Of a stretch of 64,000 bases of DNA, positions 29,729 through 40,320 are shown in pieces. The stretch covers positions 1,612,001 through 1,676,000 of the forward strand of contig NZ_LR134481.1 in assembly GCF_900638025.1 (NCBI RefSeq). Reading direction: 5' to 3'. Numbering within the stretch: the first letter of the stretch is position 1; the number at the start of each line of letters is the position of its first letter. Source of the stretch: Haemophilus parainfluenzae (GTDB lineage Bacteria > Pseudomonadota > Gammaproteobacteria > Enterobacterales > Pasteurellaceae). Position numbers and translations under genes: made by a program. The notes under the pieces are model-generated. The model searched no databases and was not told where the DNA came from. It saw only the letters and a program-made list of their open reading frames with translations.

Positions 29729-29757
29729 AACCGCGCTTTAAAGTGCGGTTATTTTTT
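29729..29757 (+). terminator. Terminator after mop
   Basis: AACCGCGCTTT pairs with AAAGTGCGGTT, followed by ATTTTTTG; one arm is an uptake signal. Confidence 0.8.
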
Positions 29758-29871
29758 GTCTTCTTTCTCCTTTTTAGAAACCTTAAAGAGTTTTTATTAA
29801 TTTTATTCATGTAAATGCTGAAAATTATGAAGTTGTATAATCTTTTATTTTATTGCATTCTATACATGAAA

Positions 29872-29887
29872 AGACGTTTAGACGTCT
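29872..29887. promoter_or_regulatory. MetJ operator upstream of metE
   Basis: Two tandem 8-base met boxes AGACGTTT and AGACGTCT (consensus AGACGTCT), with a weaker third unit AAACTAAA after them, lie 25 bases before the metE start. MetJ with S-adenosylmethionine represses methionine genes through such arrays. Confidence 0.85.
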
Positions 29888-29912
29888 AAACTAAACAATA
29901 GAAGGATTAATT

Positions 29913-32186
29913 ATGACAACATTTCATTTAGCAGGATTTCCGCGCGTAGGCGCAAAGCGTGAACTTAAATTTGCTCAAGAGCGTTACTGGCGTGGCGAAA
30001 TTGAGGAAGCGGATTTATTAGATATTGCAAAAAGATTACGTGAACTAAATTGGCAGCACCAAGCCAAGGCAAATGCTGATTTTATCGCAGTGGCTGATTT
30101 TACACTTTACGATCATATTTTAGATTTACAAGTGGCAACAGGTGCGATTCCTACTCGCTTTGGTTTCGATAGCCAAAATTTAACACTCGATCAATATTTC
30201 CAATTAGCGCGTGGTAATAAAACTCAATTTGCGATTGAAATGACAAAATGGTTCGATACCAACTACCATTATCTTGTTCCTGAATTCCATAAAGAAACGC
30301 AATTTAAAGCAAATCCAACTCATTATGTGACACAAATCCGTGAAGCTAAAGCGCTTGGGTATGATGTTAAACCAACTATCGTTGGTCCACTCACTTTCCT
30401 TTGGTTAGGGAAAGAAAAAGGTGCAGCATTTAATCGCTTTGATTTATTAACACAACTCGTGCCGGTTTATGTTGAAATCTTAAATGCATTAGCTGCAGAA
30501 GGTGTTGAATACATTCAAATTGATGAACCTGCTCTCACTTTAGATTTACCGGCAGAATGGATTTCTGCTTATAAAGCGGTTTACGCCACTTTTGCTGAAC
30601 AAGTGAAAGCGAAATTATTGCTTGCGACTTATTTCGGCTCTGTGGCAGAACACGCTGATTTGTTAAAAGCCTTACCTGTAGCAGGTTTACATATCGATTT
30701 AGTGCGCGCACCAGAACAACTTGCTGCCTTCGCGGATTATGACAAAATCTTATCTGTAGGCATCATTGATGGCCGTAATATTTGGCGTGCAAACTTGAAT
30801 CAAGTGTTAGATGTGGTTGAACCATTAAAAGCGAAATTAGGTGATCGTTTGTGGATTGCGCCAAGCTGCTCTCTCCTCCATACACCTTATGATTTAGAAG
30901 TTGAAACGCAACTCCAAGCAAATAAGCCTGAGCTTTATCAATGGTTGGCTTTCACGTTACAAAAAATTCAAGAATTACGCATTATTAAGACCGCACTAGA
31001 ACAAGATCATGAAGCCGTTCAAGCCGAATTAGCTGCCTCTCAAACAGCTGCAGATGCGCGTAAAAACTCGTGTGAAATTCACCGCACTTGTGTGGCAGAA
31101 CGTTTAGCAAATCTACCGAAAAATGCTGATCAACGTAAATCGCCATTTGCGGAACGCATTAAATTACAAAATGCGTGGTTAAATTTACCACTTCTACCCA
31201 CCACGAATATTGGTTCTTTCCCACAAACGACTGCCATTCGTCATGCTCGTGCAGCCTTCAAAAAAGGCGAACTCAGCTTAGCTGATTACGAAACTGCAAT
31301 GAAAAAAGAAATTGAATTTGTTGTACGTGAGCAAGAAAAATTAGACTTAGATGTATTGGTACATGGCGAAGCAGAACGTAACGACATGGTGGAATATTTC
31401 GGCGAACTACTCGATGGTTTTGCTTTCACCAAATTTGGTTGGGTACAAAGTTATGGTTCTCGTTGCGTAAAACCGCCTGTGATTTACGGTGATGTGACTC
31501 GTCCAGAACCCATGACGGTACGTTGGTCACAATATGCCCAAAGCCTTACCAATAAAGTGATGAAAGGCATGCTGACAGGTCCAGTCACGATCTTACAATG
31601 GTCTTTCGTGCGTAACGATATTTCTCGTGAAACAGTCTGCAAACAAATTGCGGTAGCGCTTTCTGATGAAGTGTTAGATTTAGAAAAAGCAGGTATCAAA
31701 GTGATTCAAATTGATGAGCCGGCTATTCGTGAAGGTTTACCGTTAAAACGTGCAGATTGGGATGCTTATTTGAAATGGGCGGGCGAAGCCTTCCGTTTAA
31801 GCTCAATGGGTTGCAAAGATGATACCCAAATTCATACGCACATGTGTTATTCCGAATTTAACGACATTCTACCCGCTATTGCAGCCTTAGATGCCGATGT
31901 CATCACTATCGAAACCTCGCGTTCTGACATGGAATTACTCACCGCATTTGGTGATTTCAAATACCCGAATGATATTGGTCCTGGCGTATATGACATTCAT
32001 AGTCCTCGCGTGCCTGCAGCAGAAGAAATTGAACATCTTCTTCGCAAAGCATTACAAGTGGTGCCGAAAGAACGTTTATGGGTAAACCCAGACTGTGGAT
32101 TAAAAACGCGCGGTTGGCCAGAAACGATTGCTGCACTAAAAGTGATGGTTGATGTCACGAAAAAATTACGTGCTGAATTAGCATAA
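29913..32186 (+). CDS. metE: Cobalamin-independent methionine synthase MetE
   Basis: The 757-residue enzyme transfers a methyl group from methyltetrahydropteroyl-triglutamate to homocysteine. It has the two-barrel MetE layout: [20 protein letters not shown] at the N-terminus, [20 protein letters not shown] at the second barrel (about residue 433) and the zinc ligands His in THMCYSEF with Cys beside it and Cys in [11 protein letters not shown] near the end. Length is normal. The MetJ boxes upstream and a bidirectional terminator downstream define a single-gene unit. Confidence 0.97.
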   Translation: MTTFHLAGFPRVGAKRELKFAQERYWRGEIEEADLLDIAKRLRELNWQHQAKANADFIAVADFTLYDHILDLQVATGAIPTRFGFDSQNLTLDQYFQLARGNKTQFAIEMTKWFDTNYHYLVPEFHKETQFKANPTHYVTQIREAKALGYDVKPTIVGPLTFLWLGKEKGAAFNRFDLLTQLVPVYVEILNALAAEGVEYIQIDEPALTLDLPAEWISAYKAVYATFAEQVKAKLLLATYFGSVAEHADLLKALPVAGLHIDLVRAPEQLAAFADYDKILSVGIIDGRNIWRANLNQVLDVVEPLKAKLGDRLWIAPSCSLLHTPYDLEVETQLQANKPELYQWLAFTLQKIQELRIIKTALEQDHEAVQAELAASQTAADARKNSCEIHRTCVAERLANLPKNADQRKSPFAERIKLQNAWLNLPLLPTTNIGSFPQTTAIRHARAAFKKGELSLADYETAMKKEIEFVVREQEKLDLDVLVHGEAERNDMVEYFGELLDGFAFTKFGWVQSYGSRCVKPPVIYGDVTRPEPMTVRWSQYAQSLTNKVMKGMLTGPVTILQWSFVRNDISRETVCKQIAVALSDEVLDLEKAGIKVIQIDEPAIREGLPLKRADWDAYLKWAGEAFRLSSMGCKDDTQIHTHMCYSEFNDILPAIAALDADVITIETSRSDMELLTAFGDFKYPNDIGPGVYDIHSPRVPAAEEIEHLLRKALQVVPKERLWVNPDCGLKTRGWPETIAALKVMVDVTKKLRAELA

Positions 32187-32194
32187 AATCAGTA

Positions 32195-32241
32195 AAAAGA
32201 AAGGCGAACATGAGAGATTATCTCTGTTCGCCTTTTCTTTT
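32195..32241. terminator. Bidirectional terminator between metE and cdd
   Basis: AAAGGCGAACA(T)GAGAGA pairs with TCTCTGTTCGCCTTT; A-run on the left and T-run on the right serve both converging genes. Confidence 0.85.
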
Positions 32242-32272
32242 AGTTCAAAAACTAATTTATTTTTGACCGCAC

Positions 32273-33148
32273 TTACAGGCTAATATATTCCATTTTTACC
32301 TTGCAGAGGCTCTTCAATAACTGCTCTGCCATCTTGCGGTGACTTAAACACAACGGTTTCTCTGCAAATACCACTCGCTCAATTTTCGATACATCCAGTT
32401 GATTTAAGTAAGCAAAATTAATGGCGGTTTGCATAGCGGGTAAGCTTGGGTTAAATGCTGCATTTTCTGCATATCGACCACAAATCATTTCCCCATTTTT
32501 AAATAAAATGCCTACACCATGAGGGCTTTTAGAATAAGGTGAATGTGCTCGATTTGCCCCTAAAATGGCTTTATTTGCCACTTCATCTTCCGTCGTCAAA
32601 GTGAAACCTTGTTCTTCTTTATTTAATAGAAGCAAATCAACGCCTAGATCTTTCGGGCCAAAGCTATCGGGTAAATATTGAGGAAGTGGATTATTTTGGC
32701 TGTGTGGCAAATGGATCTTTAAATCTGCTGCTTGATAAAGCTCATTCATAAATTGACGGCAGTGACCACAAGGCGTGTAATTCACCACAATATCCGTGAT
32801 GCGAGGTTCATTACGTAACCATGCATGGCTAATCGCACTTTGTTCAGCATGGATGGTTTGAGCCATGCTACTACCCTGAAACTCCTGGTTCGCACCAAAG
32901 TAAAAATCACCACTTTCACCAATCGCAATCGCGCCAACATGGAATTCTGAAATGGGTGTATGGCTATAACAAGCCGCTACGGGCAAAAGTGCCAAACCTA
33001 GTTGAACAGGCGTAAGCTTAAATTCATCACAAATTAACCGCACTTTTTCAGCCGGTAAAAAGCCTTTCCATTCTTGTTCTTCTAACGCAGAAAAAATTGC
33101 ATTTGAAAGTGGCGAGTTTGCTAATGCTTGTTGAATTTTTTGTTGCAT
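32273..33148 (-). CDS. cdd: Cytidine deaminase
   Basis: The 291-residue enzyme deaminates cytidine and deoxycytidine. The active site is [13 protein letters not shown] (HAE motif, residues about 100-103) and the zinc pair in [10 protein letters not shown]. The size, about twice that of the tetrameric form, marks the dimeric E. coli-type enzyme with a degenerate second domain. SD AAGGAG lies upstream. Confidence 0.96.
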   Translation of the reverse strand: MQQKIQQALANSPLSNAIFSALEEQEWKGFLPAEKVRLICDEFKLTPVQLGLALLPVAACYSHTPISEFHVGAIAIGESGDFYFGANQEFQGSSMAQTIHAEQSAISHAWLRNEPRITDIVVNYTPCGHCRQFMNELYQAADLKIHLPHSQNNPLPQYLPDSFGPKDLGVDLLLLNKEEQGFTLTTEDEVANKAILGANRAHSPYSKSPHGVGILFKNGEMICGRYAENAAFNPSLPAMQTAINFAYLNQLDVSKIERVVFAEKPLCLSHRKMAEQLLKSLCKVKMEYISL

Positions 33149-33263
33149 GTTAAATCTCCTTATTTTTATATGTCCATTCTACGCTATTTGATAAAAAACC
33201 TAAACTCTAAAAGACTTTCGAAATATGTTTCTAAAATTTATCAACACCTTAAAACAAAAAATG

Positions 33264-33297
33264 ATCAAAAAAATAACCGCACTTTTAAAGTGCGGTC
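33264..33297 (-). terminator. Terminator after the ABC transporter operon
   Basis: ACCGCACTTT and AAAGTGCGGT are two uptake signals facing each other, and on the minus strand ATTTTTTTG follows. Confidence 0.8.
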
Positions 33298-33325
33298 ATA
33301 AATTAAGATGTTTTATTCACTCGTT

Positions 33326-34138
33326 TTATAACAACGATGGCGCAACACCGAGTAATTTTCTTGTGTAGTCCACTGTTGGGTTATTGAAAATATCTTCAGT
33401 GCTACCCGTTTCCAAAATTTGACCGCCGTACATTACGACAATGCGATCAGATACTTGACGTACGGTTTGGATATCGTGAGAGATAAACACCATGGCAAGA
33501 TTGAGTTCTTTTTTCAAGTCCGCCAATAAGTTTAACACCTGAGCGCGAACGGATACGTCTAATGCAGAAGTTGGCTCATCCGCAACAATCAGTTTTGGGT
33601 TCAGCGCTAAAGCACGTGCAATCGCCACACGTTGTTTTTGCCCACCAGATAAACGAGTTGGCTCAACTAGTGCTGCAGAACGTGGTAAACCGACGCGAGA
33701 AAGCAAGTCATACACACGTTTTTCCCGTTCATGAGGTTGTAACACATTGTGAATATCCATTGGATCACGCAAAATATCCAACACTTTCATACGAGGATTC
33801 AATGCTGTTGCTGGGTCTTGGAAAATGACCGATACTTGGCGACCAAATTGTTTTCTCGCTTCTGAGCTGCCATATTGCATTTGTAAACCGTTGAATTTCA
33901 CTAAACCTGATGTTGGTTTAAGAAGGCCAATAATCACATTGGCTAAGGTAGATTTCCCGCAGCCAGACTCCCCAACTAAACCAATGGTTTCCCCCGCTTT
34001 AATACCAAGACTCACATTGTTCACCGCAGTGAATTTTTTACGTCCAAACAATGAACCGTCGCGAGAAGGAAATTGCACCACGATATTTTCTAAATCGATG
34101 ATGTTTTGTTCTTTAATGACTTTAATACTACTGCTCAT
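33326..34138 (-). CDS. Peptide/nickel-type ABC transporter ATPase (DppF/OppF-like)
   Basis: The 270-residue ATPase has Walker A GESGCGKSTLANVI near residue 57, signature RLSGGQKQRVAIARAL, Walker B LIVADEPTSALD and the C-terminal KLLGVAPSLL oligopeptide-family tail. It starts one base after the stop of the fused permease-ATPase gene and is the second of two ATPases in the complex. Substrate is not evident from the sequence; peptides are the usual cargo. Confidence 0.88.
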   Translation of the reverse strand: MSSSIKVIKEQNIIDLENIVVQFPSRDGSLFGRKKFTAVNNVSLGIKAGETIGLVGESGCGKSTLANVIIGLLKPTSGLVKFNGLQMQYGSSEARKQFGRQVSVIFQDPATALNPRMKVLDILRDPMDIHNVLQPHEREKRVYDLLSRVGLPRSAALVEPTRLSGGQKQRVAIARALALNPKLIVADEPTSALDVSVRAQVLNLLADLKKELNLAMVFISHDIQTVRQVSDRIVVMYGGQILETGSTEDIFNNPTVDYTRKLLGVAPSLL

Positions 34139-34139
34139 A

Positions 34140-36116
34140 TTATGCTCCTTTCGCTTCCGTTACAGGCTTAGCTAGATGAGAAGCCCACAAGTGAGACGGC
34201 TCGCCTTCCACGGCGGTTAATACCAATTTTTGTTCCGGATTTGCATCTGGTCGTAATGAACGACTTGCAAAACGGTCACCCACCGCAAAGTCGTAAGGTG
34301 ACGGTACGCTGCCCGGAATTTGATATAAACGTTTCGCACGGACTTCAGTTGAAAGTACAGAGCCCAATAAGCCACGTGTATATTCATGAGTTGGATTAGC
34401 AAGCAATAAGGATGTTGGTGCCATTTCAACTACTTGACCTGCATACATTACGGTAATGTGGTGAGCTAACTGTGCAACCAATGCTAAATCGTGGCTGACA
34501 AACACCATAGCAAAACCAAGTTTTTCACGTAATTCATTCAATAATTTCACCACTTCAGCTTGAACGGTTACGTCTAATGCGGTTGTTGGTTCATCGGCGA
34601 TTAATAATTTCGGCTCACGAGTTAATGCCATTGCAATCACCACACGTTGACGTTGACCACCAGAAAGTTCATGCGGATAACGGTTCAACACTTTTTCTGG
34701 ATCAAGGTGTACCCATTCCAACAGTTTTTCTGCAGTATGGTGGCTGCCACGTTTAATGAGCTGTGCCATTTGATCTTTGATACGCATTGATGGGTTTAAT
34801 GCACTTAAAGAGTCTTGGTAAATCATCGCAATTTCAGAACCACGCAATTCACTTAGATTGTTAGCGTTAAGTAAACTGTGTTGTTTTCCGCTACGGTCTG
34901 TGAAAAGCACTTCCCCAGTAATTTTAGCTGTTTTTGGTAACAAGCCCATGATAGAGAATGCTGTAATAGATTTACCACAACCAGACTCACCGACTAACCC
35001 CATGGTTTCCCCTTCATTTACGGTGAAGCTGATGTTATCTACCAGTGGAATTTCACCATAACGATTAGGGAAACGAATAGATAAGTTTTTCACTTGTAAA
35101 ATCGGTTTTGCATTTGGATTTAATTGCATACGATTCGTACGGGTGATTTCTTTTTCATGTAATTTGAGTAAGTAACGTTTTAATGCAAGACCTTCAGCAA
35201 GTGCTTCTTGTACGTCAGTAGAAAGACGTTCATCTGATTTGCCTTCTGGTTTTTTACCACCTTTTAAGCGCGGGTTAACCAAGGCATCAGTAAGACCTTC
35301 CGCTAAGATATTTAAGGCTAATACGGTTAAAAGAATCATCACACCCGCAAAGGTTGTCGCCCACCATGCACCGTTTAACACGATGTTACGACCTTCAGAA
35401 AGAATGTTACCCCATGAAGGATGTGGGGGTTGTACACCTGCGCCTAAGAAAGAAAGTGAGGCTTCGAATACAATGGCATCTGCCACCATTACGGTCGCGA
35501 AGACTAAAACCGGTGCCGCGGTATTGCGTACAACGTGTTTGAGAAGAATATAAGTACGGCTACCACCAATAACGCGTTCAGCACGCACATAGTCTTCATC
35601 CCATTGTGATACCACGTTAGCACGAACCACACGTGCAAGTTGCGGTGTATAAACCACAGCAATGGTGATGATAATGACCGGCACTGAGTTACCAAAGGTT
35701 GCTAATAACACTGCCGCTAATGCGATACCTGGGAAGGCCATTAAAATATCCATTAAGCGCATGATAATTTCATTGCCCCATTTCTCGGATGTGGCTGCAG
35801 TTGCACCTAAAACACTACCGAAAATAATGGCGCAAGCTACCGCACCTAAACCGATAAATAAGGACGTTTGGGCACCATAAACAATACGAGAGAAAATATC
35901 ACGACCAAGTCGATCAGTCCCAAACCAATATTCCGCACTTGGAGCACGCATACGTGCGATCACTTCTAATGGATCATGTGTTGCTACCCAAGGGGCAAAT
36001 ACCGCCACTAAAGCAACGAAAACTAAGAATAATAATGAAATTTTTGATGCGGTGGAAAGTGCTCGGAATCTCGCACCGCTTGCCGCTAATCGATCTGCTA
36101 AACCTTGACGAAACAT
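34140..36116 (-). CDS. Fused ABC transporter permease-ATPase (DppC-DppD type)
   Basis: The 658-residue protein joins two normally separate subunits. Residues 1 to about 290 form a DppC-like permease with several membrane helices (FGTDRLGRDIFSRIVYGAQT, PHPSWGNILSEGRNIVLNGA). After a charged linker, residues from about 325 form a DppD-like ATPase: Walker A GESGCGKSITAFSI, signature ELSGGQRQRVVIAMAL, Walker B LLIADEPTTALD. It overlaps dppB by one base. Fusion forces one-to-one stoichiometry; similar fusions occur in some other lineages. Confidence 0.9.
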   Translation of the reverse strand: MFRQGLADRLAASGARFRALSTASKISLLFLVFVALVAVFAPWVATHDPLEVIARMRAPSAEYWFGTDRLGRDIFSRIVYGAQTSLFIGLGAVACAIIFGSVLGATAATSEKWGNEIIMRLMDILMAFPGIALAAVLLATFGNSVPVIIITIAVVYTPQLARVVRANVVSQWDEDYVRAERVIGGSRTYILLKHVVRNTAAPVLVFATVMVADAIVFEASLSFLGAGVQPPHPSWGNILSEGRNIVLNGAWWATTFAGVMILLTVLALNILAEGLTDALVNPRLKGGKKPEGKSDERLSTDVQEALAEGLALKRYLLKLHEKEITRTNRMQLNPNAKPILQVKNLSIRFPNRYGEIPLVDNISFTVNEGETMGLVGESGCGKSITAFSIMGLLPKTAKITGEVLFTDRSGKQHSLLNANNLSELRGSEIAMIYQDSLSALNPSMRIKDQMAQLIKRGSHHTAEKLLEWVHLDPEKVLNRYPHELSGGQRQRVVIAMALTREPKLLIADEPTTALDVTVQAEVVKLLNELREKLGFAMVFVSHDLALVAQLAHHITVMYAGQVVEMAPTSLLLANPTHEYTRGLLGSVLSTEVRAKRLYQIPGSVPSPYDFAVGDRFASRSLRPDANPEQKLVLTAVEGEPSHLWASHLAKPVTEAKGA

Positions 36117-37069
36117 TATAGACTCCGAATTTTAGGGTTAATCAACACATAGAGAATATCAACGATAATATTCACTAAAACGAAAGTAAAAGCGATTGTC
36201 AGAACCACTCCTTGTACTAAGTGTAAGTCGTGGTTGACGATGCCGTTAAAAATCAATTTACCCATGCCTGGTAAGTCAAAGATTTGTTCGATAACTACCG
36301 CACCACCAAGTAAGTAACCTACACGTAATCCTAATACAGTCACAGGTGTAATTAAGGCATTGCGTAATACGTTGTGACGAATAACGGTAGCATAAGGCAC
36401 ACCGTTACCAATCGCGGTTCTCACATAATCTTTATCCATTTCTTCTACCATGGTTGTACGCACCACACGAATTAATGACGCACACACCGGCACGGCAAGC
36501 GCAAGAGATGGTAAAATCATGGAATTGATATACCCCATTGGGCTTTCGCTGAATGGCACAAAACCACCTGAAGGTAACCAATCTAATTCCAAAGAGAACC
36601 ATTGAATAAGTAAGATACCTAACCAGAATGATGGTGTCGCAACCGCTGCAACAGAGATTAAACGAATCACTTGATCTACCCAGCTATCACGATAAAGCGC
36701 GGCTAGTACACCTAATGAGAAAGAGACTACTGCCGCAAACACCACACCAATTAAGGTAAGTTGTAACGTGATTGGGAAAGATTTCGCTAACATGCTACTG
36801 ATTGGTAATTCTGGTGGCATCGTCACACCAAAATCCAATACAAGTAAATTACCTAAGAAACGAAAATATTGAACAAAGAGTGGATCATTTAAGCCATGTG
36901 ATTCGCGGTAAAGTTGTTTTGCCGCTTCACTCGCACTTTCACCCAATGCCACCGTAGCAGGATCACCTGGTGTGAATTGAAGCACCACAAAAACGAGTGC
37001 GGTTACACCTAGAATCATGACTGGCAAAGCCATCAATCGGCGTAACAATAACCGAAGTATCATTTCCAT
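36116..37069 (-). CDS. Peptide/nickel-type ABC transporter permease (DppB-like)
   Basis: The 317-residue permease has six membrane segments and the family marks FTPGDPATVALGESASEAAK near residue 31, YLLGGAVVIEQIFDLPGMGK near residue 249 and a C-terminus ending VDILYVLINPKIRSL. It is the first gene of the transporter operon and has a CRP site about 145 bases upstream. Confidence 0.9.
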   Translation of the reverse strand: MEMILRLLLRRLMALPVMILGVTALVFVVLQFTPGDPATVALGESASEAAKQLYRESHGLNDPLFVQYFRFLGNLLVLDFGVTMPPELPISSMLAKSFPITLQLTLIGVVFAAVVSFSLGVLAALYRDSWVDQVIRLISVAAVATPSFWLGILLIQWFSLELDWLPSGGFVPFSESPMGYINSMILPSLALAVPVCASLIRVVRTTMVEEMDKDYVRTAIGNGVPYATVIRHNVLRNALITPVTVLGLRVGYLLGGAVVIEQIFDLPGMGKLIFNGIVNHDLHLVQGVVLTIAFTFVLVNIIVDILYVLINPKIRSL

Positions 37070-37310
37070 CTGACTTCTCCTATTCTAGCCTGAGAAATTC
37101 GTTAGCTTCAAAAATGAAGCAAAACAATCAAATTCAAAAACAAAATGAATTGCAGTAATCATAGTGTTCAGCCTAAGCCCTGTCAATCCAAGTACATAGA
37201 GCAAAATTCAAATCTGTGATCGGCTTCACAAAGATTTTTTTGAAATGAAATTGAGAGAAAAAATGATTGAAAAATAGAGAGAAAAATGACCGCACTTTGG
37301 TGTTAAAAAG
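37070..37310 (-). promoter_or_regulatory. Promoter region of the permease operon with a CRP site
   Basis: No gene lies here. TGTGA-TCGGCT-TCACA at 37215-37230 is a perfect CRP core. The block GAAGCAAAACAATCAAATTC with AATGAATTGCAGTAATCATA is clearly homologous to the block upstream of the binding-protein gene (39005-39145), so the two promoters are duplicates. Confidence 0.8.
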
Positions 37311-37342
37311 AAAGAAAAAAGGCTGTTGATTTCTCAACAGCC
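37311..37342 (-). terminator. Terminator after the binding-protein gene
   Basis: On the minus strand GGCTGTTGAG and CTCAACAGCC-type arms with TTTTTTCTTT after. Confidence 0.8.
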
Positions 37343-37366
37343 AAAACATTAAATTAAAAAGTGCTT

Positions 37367-38965
37367 TTATTTACGGCCCACACCGAGGAAAGATAAACCG
37401 GTTGTTGCCAATGGTTGATAGCCTTCAAGGCTGCTATCATCCCATGCAGAAGGAAGTTTACGATGAACAATCGGATAAAGTGGTACTTCAGCCGCAATAA
37501 TGTTAATCGCTTCTTCCCATGATTTTTTCGCTTCAGCGTGATCTTTTGCTCTCACTGCTGCATTGAGTAATTCAGTCACTTTCGCAAATTCAGGGGTATT
37601 ACTCCAGCGGAAACGACGTTTCGGCCATACATCACCACGATACCACCAGCTTAAAAGCAAGTCTAAGTCATTACCGAACACTGATGGGTCACCTGGAGCG
37701 ATTGCCACTTCATATACACCAGGATCCACGTTGTTGCTGTATAACGCACCTGATTGTAAGTGTTGTAAAGTCACTTTCACACCTGGAATCTTGTTCCAAG
37801 ATTCTAAAATTAATGGTGCAGATTCTTTCACCCAGTCATGGTCGGTTGCGAGCAGTTCAAATTTGAGCTCAGTTACACCTGCTTCTTTTAATAATGCCGC
37901 TGCTTTTTCCGGATCATAAGGATATTGAGTTGATGCCTTAATGTAATCTGGGTGAGTCATTTGTAAGTATGATGTTGCAGCTTCTGCATTACCATCAAAT
38001 ACAATATCAACAAGTTTGTCAGTGTTTAAACCATAGTGTAACGCTTGACGTACTTTTGGATTGTTAAACGGAGCTTTCTCACAGTTAAACATTAAGAATA
38101 GCAAGCCGAAAGATTGAACGGATTGTACTTGTTGTTTTTTGTTTTTCAAGCGACTAATGTCTAAATAAGGCACGCTTTCCATTGCTTGAGTACGTTTAGA
38201 CTCTTGTGCTGTTACACGAGCTGCGGCATCAGAAAGTAATAACCAAGACATTTTTTCAACTTGCGCTGGATATTTACCATTATAAGGTTCATAAGCTTCA
38301 AAGACGATTTTGTCATCTTTCACCGCTGAAACAAATTTGAATGGACCAGAACCAACTGGGTGTGCATCAAATGCAGATTGACCGACTTTGTCGATTACAT
38401 GTTTCGGTACAATTTTCACGCAAGTTAAGCGGTTAGCAAATAAAGCAAATGGATATTTCAATTTAAATTCCACCACTTTATCATCCACAGCTTTCACACT
38501 TTCAATGAAATCAATAAACATCACGAATAAAGATTTATTGGCTGGATCCATAATACGATTGAAAGAATACACAACGTCTTCAGTGGTGACTGGTGCGCCA
38601 TCATGGAAGGTTGCGCCTTCACGTAAAGTAATGCGCCATGTTGTTTCATCAACTTGTCCTGGCTCTTTTCCTGCTAAAGCAAGATAAGGTTCACGAGTTG
38701 CAGGATGCAAATCCACCAAACCTTCAAAAATGTGCAAGTTTGCTGCATAAGGTGAAGCACCACTTGATGTCATTGGGTCAAAACCGGTAGAAAGCGGATA
38801 AGCAATCCCCGCTTCAATAGTTTTACCTTTAATATCTGCAGCAAAGGCTTTTGGTGCAAATGTGCCTAACGTACCACTAAATGCAAGACCTGCCCCCACG
38901 CCAGCCATAAGTTTCATAAAATGACGACGAGATTCATTAGTTTCAAAGGAAAAATGCTTTGTCAT
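37367..38965 (-). CDS. Family 5 extracellular solute-binding protein, Tat-exported
   Basis: From the ATG at 38965 the protein is 532 residues. The N-terminus [20 protein letters not shown] has a twin-arginine motif (SRRHFMK) followed by a hydrophobic stretch and cleavage after KAFA. The mature part has the SBP_bac_5 pattern [20 protein letters not shown] and [17 protein letters not shown]. It delivers substrate to the permease encoded downstream, but a terminator and a second CRP-type promoter separate the two units. Substrate unknown. Confidence 0.87.
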   Translation of the reverse strand: MTKHFSFETNESRRHFMKLMAGVGAGLAFSGTLGTFAPKAFAADIKGKTIEAGIAYPLSTGFDPMTSSGASPYAANLHIFEGLVDLHPATREPYLALAGKEPGQVDETTWRITLREGATFHDGAPVTTEDVVYSFNRIMDPANKSLFVMFIDFIESVKAVDDKVVEFKLKYPFALFANRLTCVKIVPKHVIDKVGQSAFDAHPVGSGPFKFVSAVKDDKIVFEAYEPYNGKYPAQVEKMSWLLLSDAAARVTAQESKRTQAMESVPYLDISRLKNKKQQVQSVQSFGLLFLMFNCEKAPFNNPKVRQALHYGLNTDKLVDIVFDGNAEAATSYLQMTHPDYIKASTQYPYDPEKAAALLKEAGVTELKFELLATDHDWVKESAPLILESWNKIPGVKVTLQHLQSGALYSNNVDPGVYEVAIAPGDPSVFGNDLDLLLSWWYRGDVWPKRRFRWSNTPEFAKVTELLNAAVRAKDHAEAKKSWEEAINIIAAEVPLYPIVHRKLPSAWDDSSLEGYQPLATTGLSFLGVGRK

Positions 38966-39320
38966 ACTAAACTCCTGATGAGTAATAAAATCATATTTTT
39001 GGTTTTTAAACCTAGCCAAACATTTCATTCGAAAATGAAGTAAAGCAATCAAATCTTAGAATAAAATGATTTGCATCAATCATAATCATCTTCGCTTCAT
39101 TCTGTCAAAGGGGAAATATTGAATGTGTGATCTACTTCACAGAGTTTTTTTTGCAATTTACAATAAAAGCTTTTAACTATGTATAATTTATTATAAATAG
39201 ATTTTAACTATTGAATCGCTAGATAATATGAAATAGCTATCAGAAAAAATGATGCTTATAATGACCGCAATTCCCAAGCAAGGGAACAATATTTTAATCA
39301 ACAATAAAGAGGAAAATACT
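38966..39320. promoter_or_regulatory. Divergent promoter region of the binding-protein gene and dps, with a CRP site
   Basis: TGTGA-TCTACT-TCACA at 39126-39141 is a perfect CRP core; the flanking block repeats that of 37084-37235. The rest is AT-rich and holds the dps promoter and the dps SD AGAGG at 39310-39314. No other gene is seen. Confidence 0.8.
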
Positions 39321-39803
39321 ATGTCAAAAACATCAATCGGTTTAGATAAAAAAGCATCTGAAAAATTAGCAGTAAAATTAAATGAATTATTAGCAACCTA
39401 TCAAGTATTCTACACCAACGTGCGCGGTTACCACTGGAACATTAAAGGGGTAAACTTCTTTGAATTACACGCAAAATTTGAAGAAATCTACACTGATTTA
39501 GTAGTAAAAGTAGATGAAGTGGCAGAACGCATCTTAACTTTAGGTTACACACCGCATAACGGTTATTCACAATACTTCCAACACTCACGTATTAAAGAAG
39601 AATTAGGGGTAAGTGATGCGCAATCTTGCTTAAGAGGCACATTAGAAGGATTAAAAGTATTACTTGAACAACAACGTGAAATCCTTGAATTAGCGGGTGA
39701 GTCTGATGATGAAGGTACCGCTTCTCAAATGAGCGACTACATCAAAGAACAAGAAAAACTTGTTTGGATGTTCAAAGCCGCTTGCCAAACTTGCCATGCT
39801 TAA
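39321..39803 (+). CDS. dps: Dps ferritin-like DNA-protection protein
   Basis: The 160-residue protein (ATG at 39321, SD AGAGGAAA) has the Dps ferroxidase pattern NVRGYHWNIKGVNFFELHAK then FEEIYTDLVVKVDEVAERIL. Dps dodecamers oxidise ferrous iron with peroxide and shield DNA in starvation and oxidative stress. An upstream in-frame extension to 39249 lacks an SD and is not used. Confidence 0.94.
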   Translation: MSKTSIGLDKKASEKLAVKLNELLATYQVFYTNVRGYHWNIKGVNFFELHAKFEEIYTDLVVKVDEVAERILTLGYTPHNGYSQYFQHSRIKEELGVSDAQSCLRGTLEGLKVLLEQQREILELAGESDDEGTASQMSDYIKEQEKLVWMFKAACQTCHA

Positions 39804-39823
39804 TTAAATATTGATTAAATGCG

Positions 39824-39851
39824 AAAGCCGACTAATGTCGGCTTTTTTATT
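39824..39851 (+). terminator. Terminator after dps
   Basis: AAAGCCGAC and GTCGGCTTT with TTTTATTTT after; it also faces the convergent yjjB gene. Confidence 0.8.
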
Positions 39852-39854
39852 TTC

Positions 39855-40316
39855 CTATACGACAGGCCTTTGTCGATAGAACAATAGCCCTGGTAAAGCT
39901 AAACCCAAAACAAGCGCACCCAAAATAAAGCTGGTATTGATAAAAGAGCTGATCATTTGCTCAAATAATTTATCGGAAAAGCCATAATGATGAATTTGTA
40001 CGATAGCAATCATGGCTTTATACGCATGAACACCCGGAATCATTGGAATAATTGCCGCAACGGTAAAGACTTTCGGATGAGCTAAATAACGATGAGATAA
40101 ATGCACTCCAATAAAACCAATTACACAAGTGGCGAAAAAAGTGGCAAAAACAATAGGGACACCAAAGTGTAATAATAAGGTTCTCGTGACATGTCCGAGT
40201 GCACCTAAAATAGCACAATACTTTAAGGCTTTAGGCGGAACATTAAATACTAAAGCAAATCCTACTGCAGGAATGGCAGCAAAAAGCATATCGTCGAGTA
40301 AATTCAGTAAAAACAT
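39855..40316 (-). CDS. yjjB: ThrE-family exporter small subunit YjjB
   Basis: The 153-residue membrane protein has four to five segments (FNVPPKALKYCAILGALGHV, HRYLAHPKVFTVAAIIPMIP, YKAMIAIVQ). It corresponds to the C-terminal half of threonine/serine exporters. In E. coli YjjP and YjjB act together in succinate export. It follows yjjP by four bases. Confidence 0.9.
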   Translation of the reverse strand: MFLLNLLDDMLFAAIPAVGFALVFNVPPKALKYCAILGALGHVTRTLLLHFGVPIVFATFFATCVIGFIGVHLSHRYLAHPKVFTVAAIIPMIPGVHAYKAMIAIVQIHHYGFSDKLFEQMISSFINTSFILGALVLGLALPGLLFYRQRPVV

Positions 40317-40320
40317 CTTA

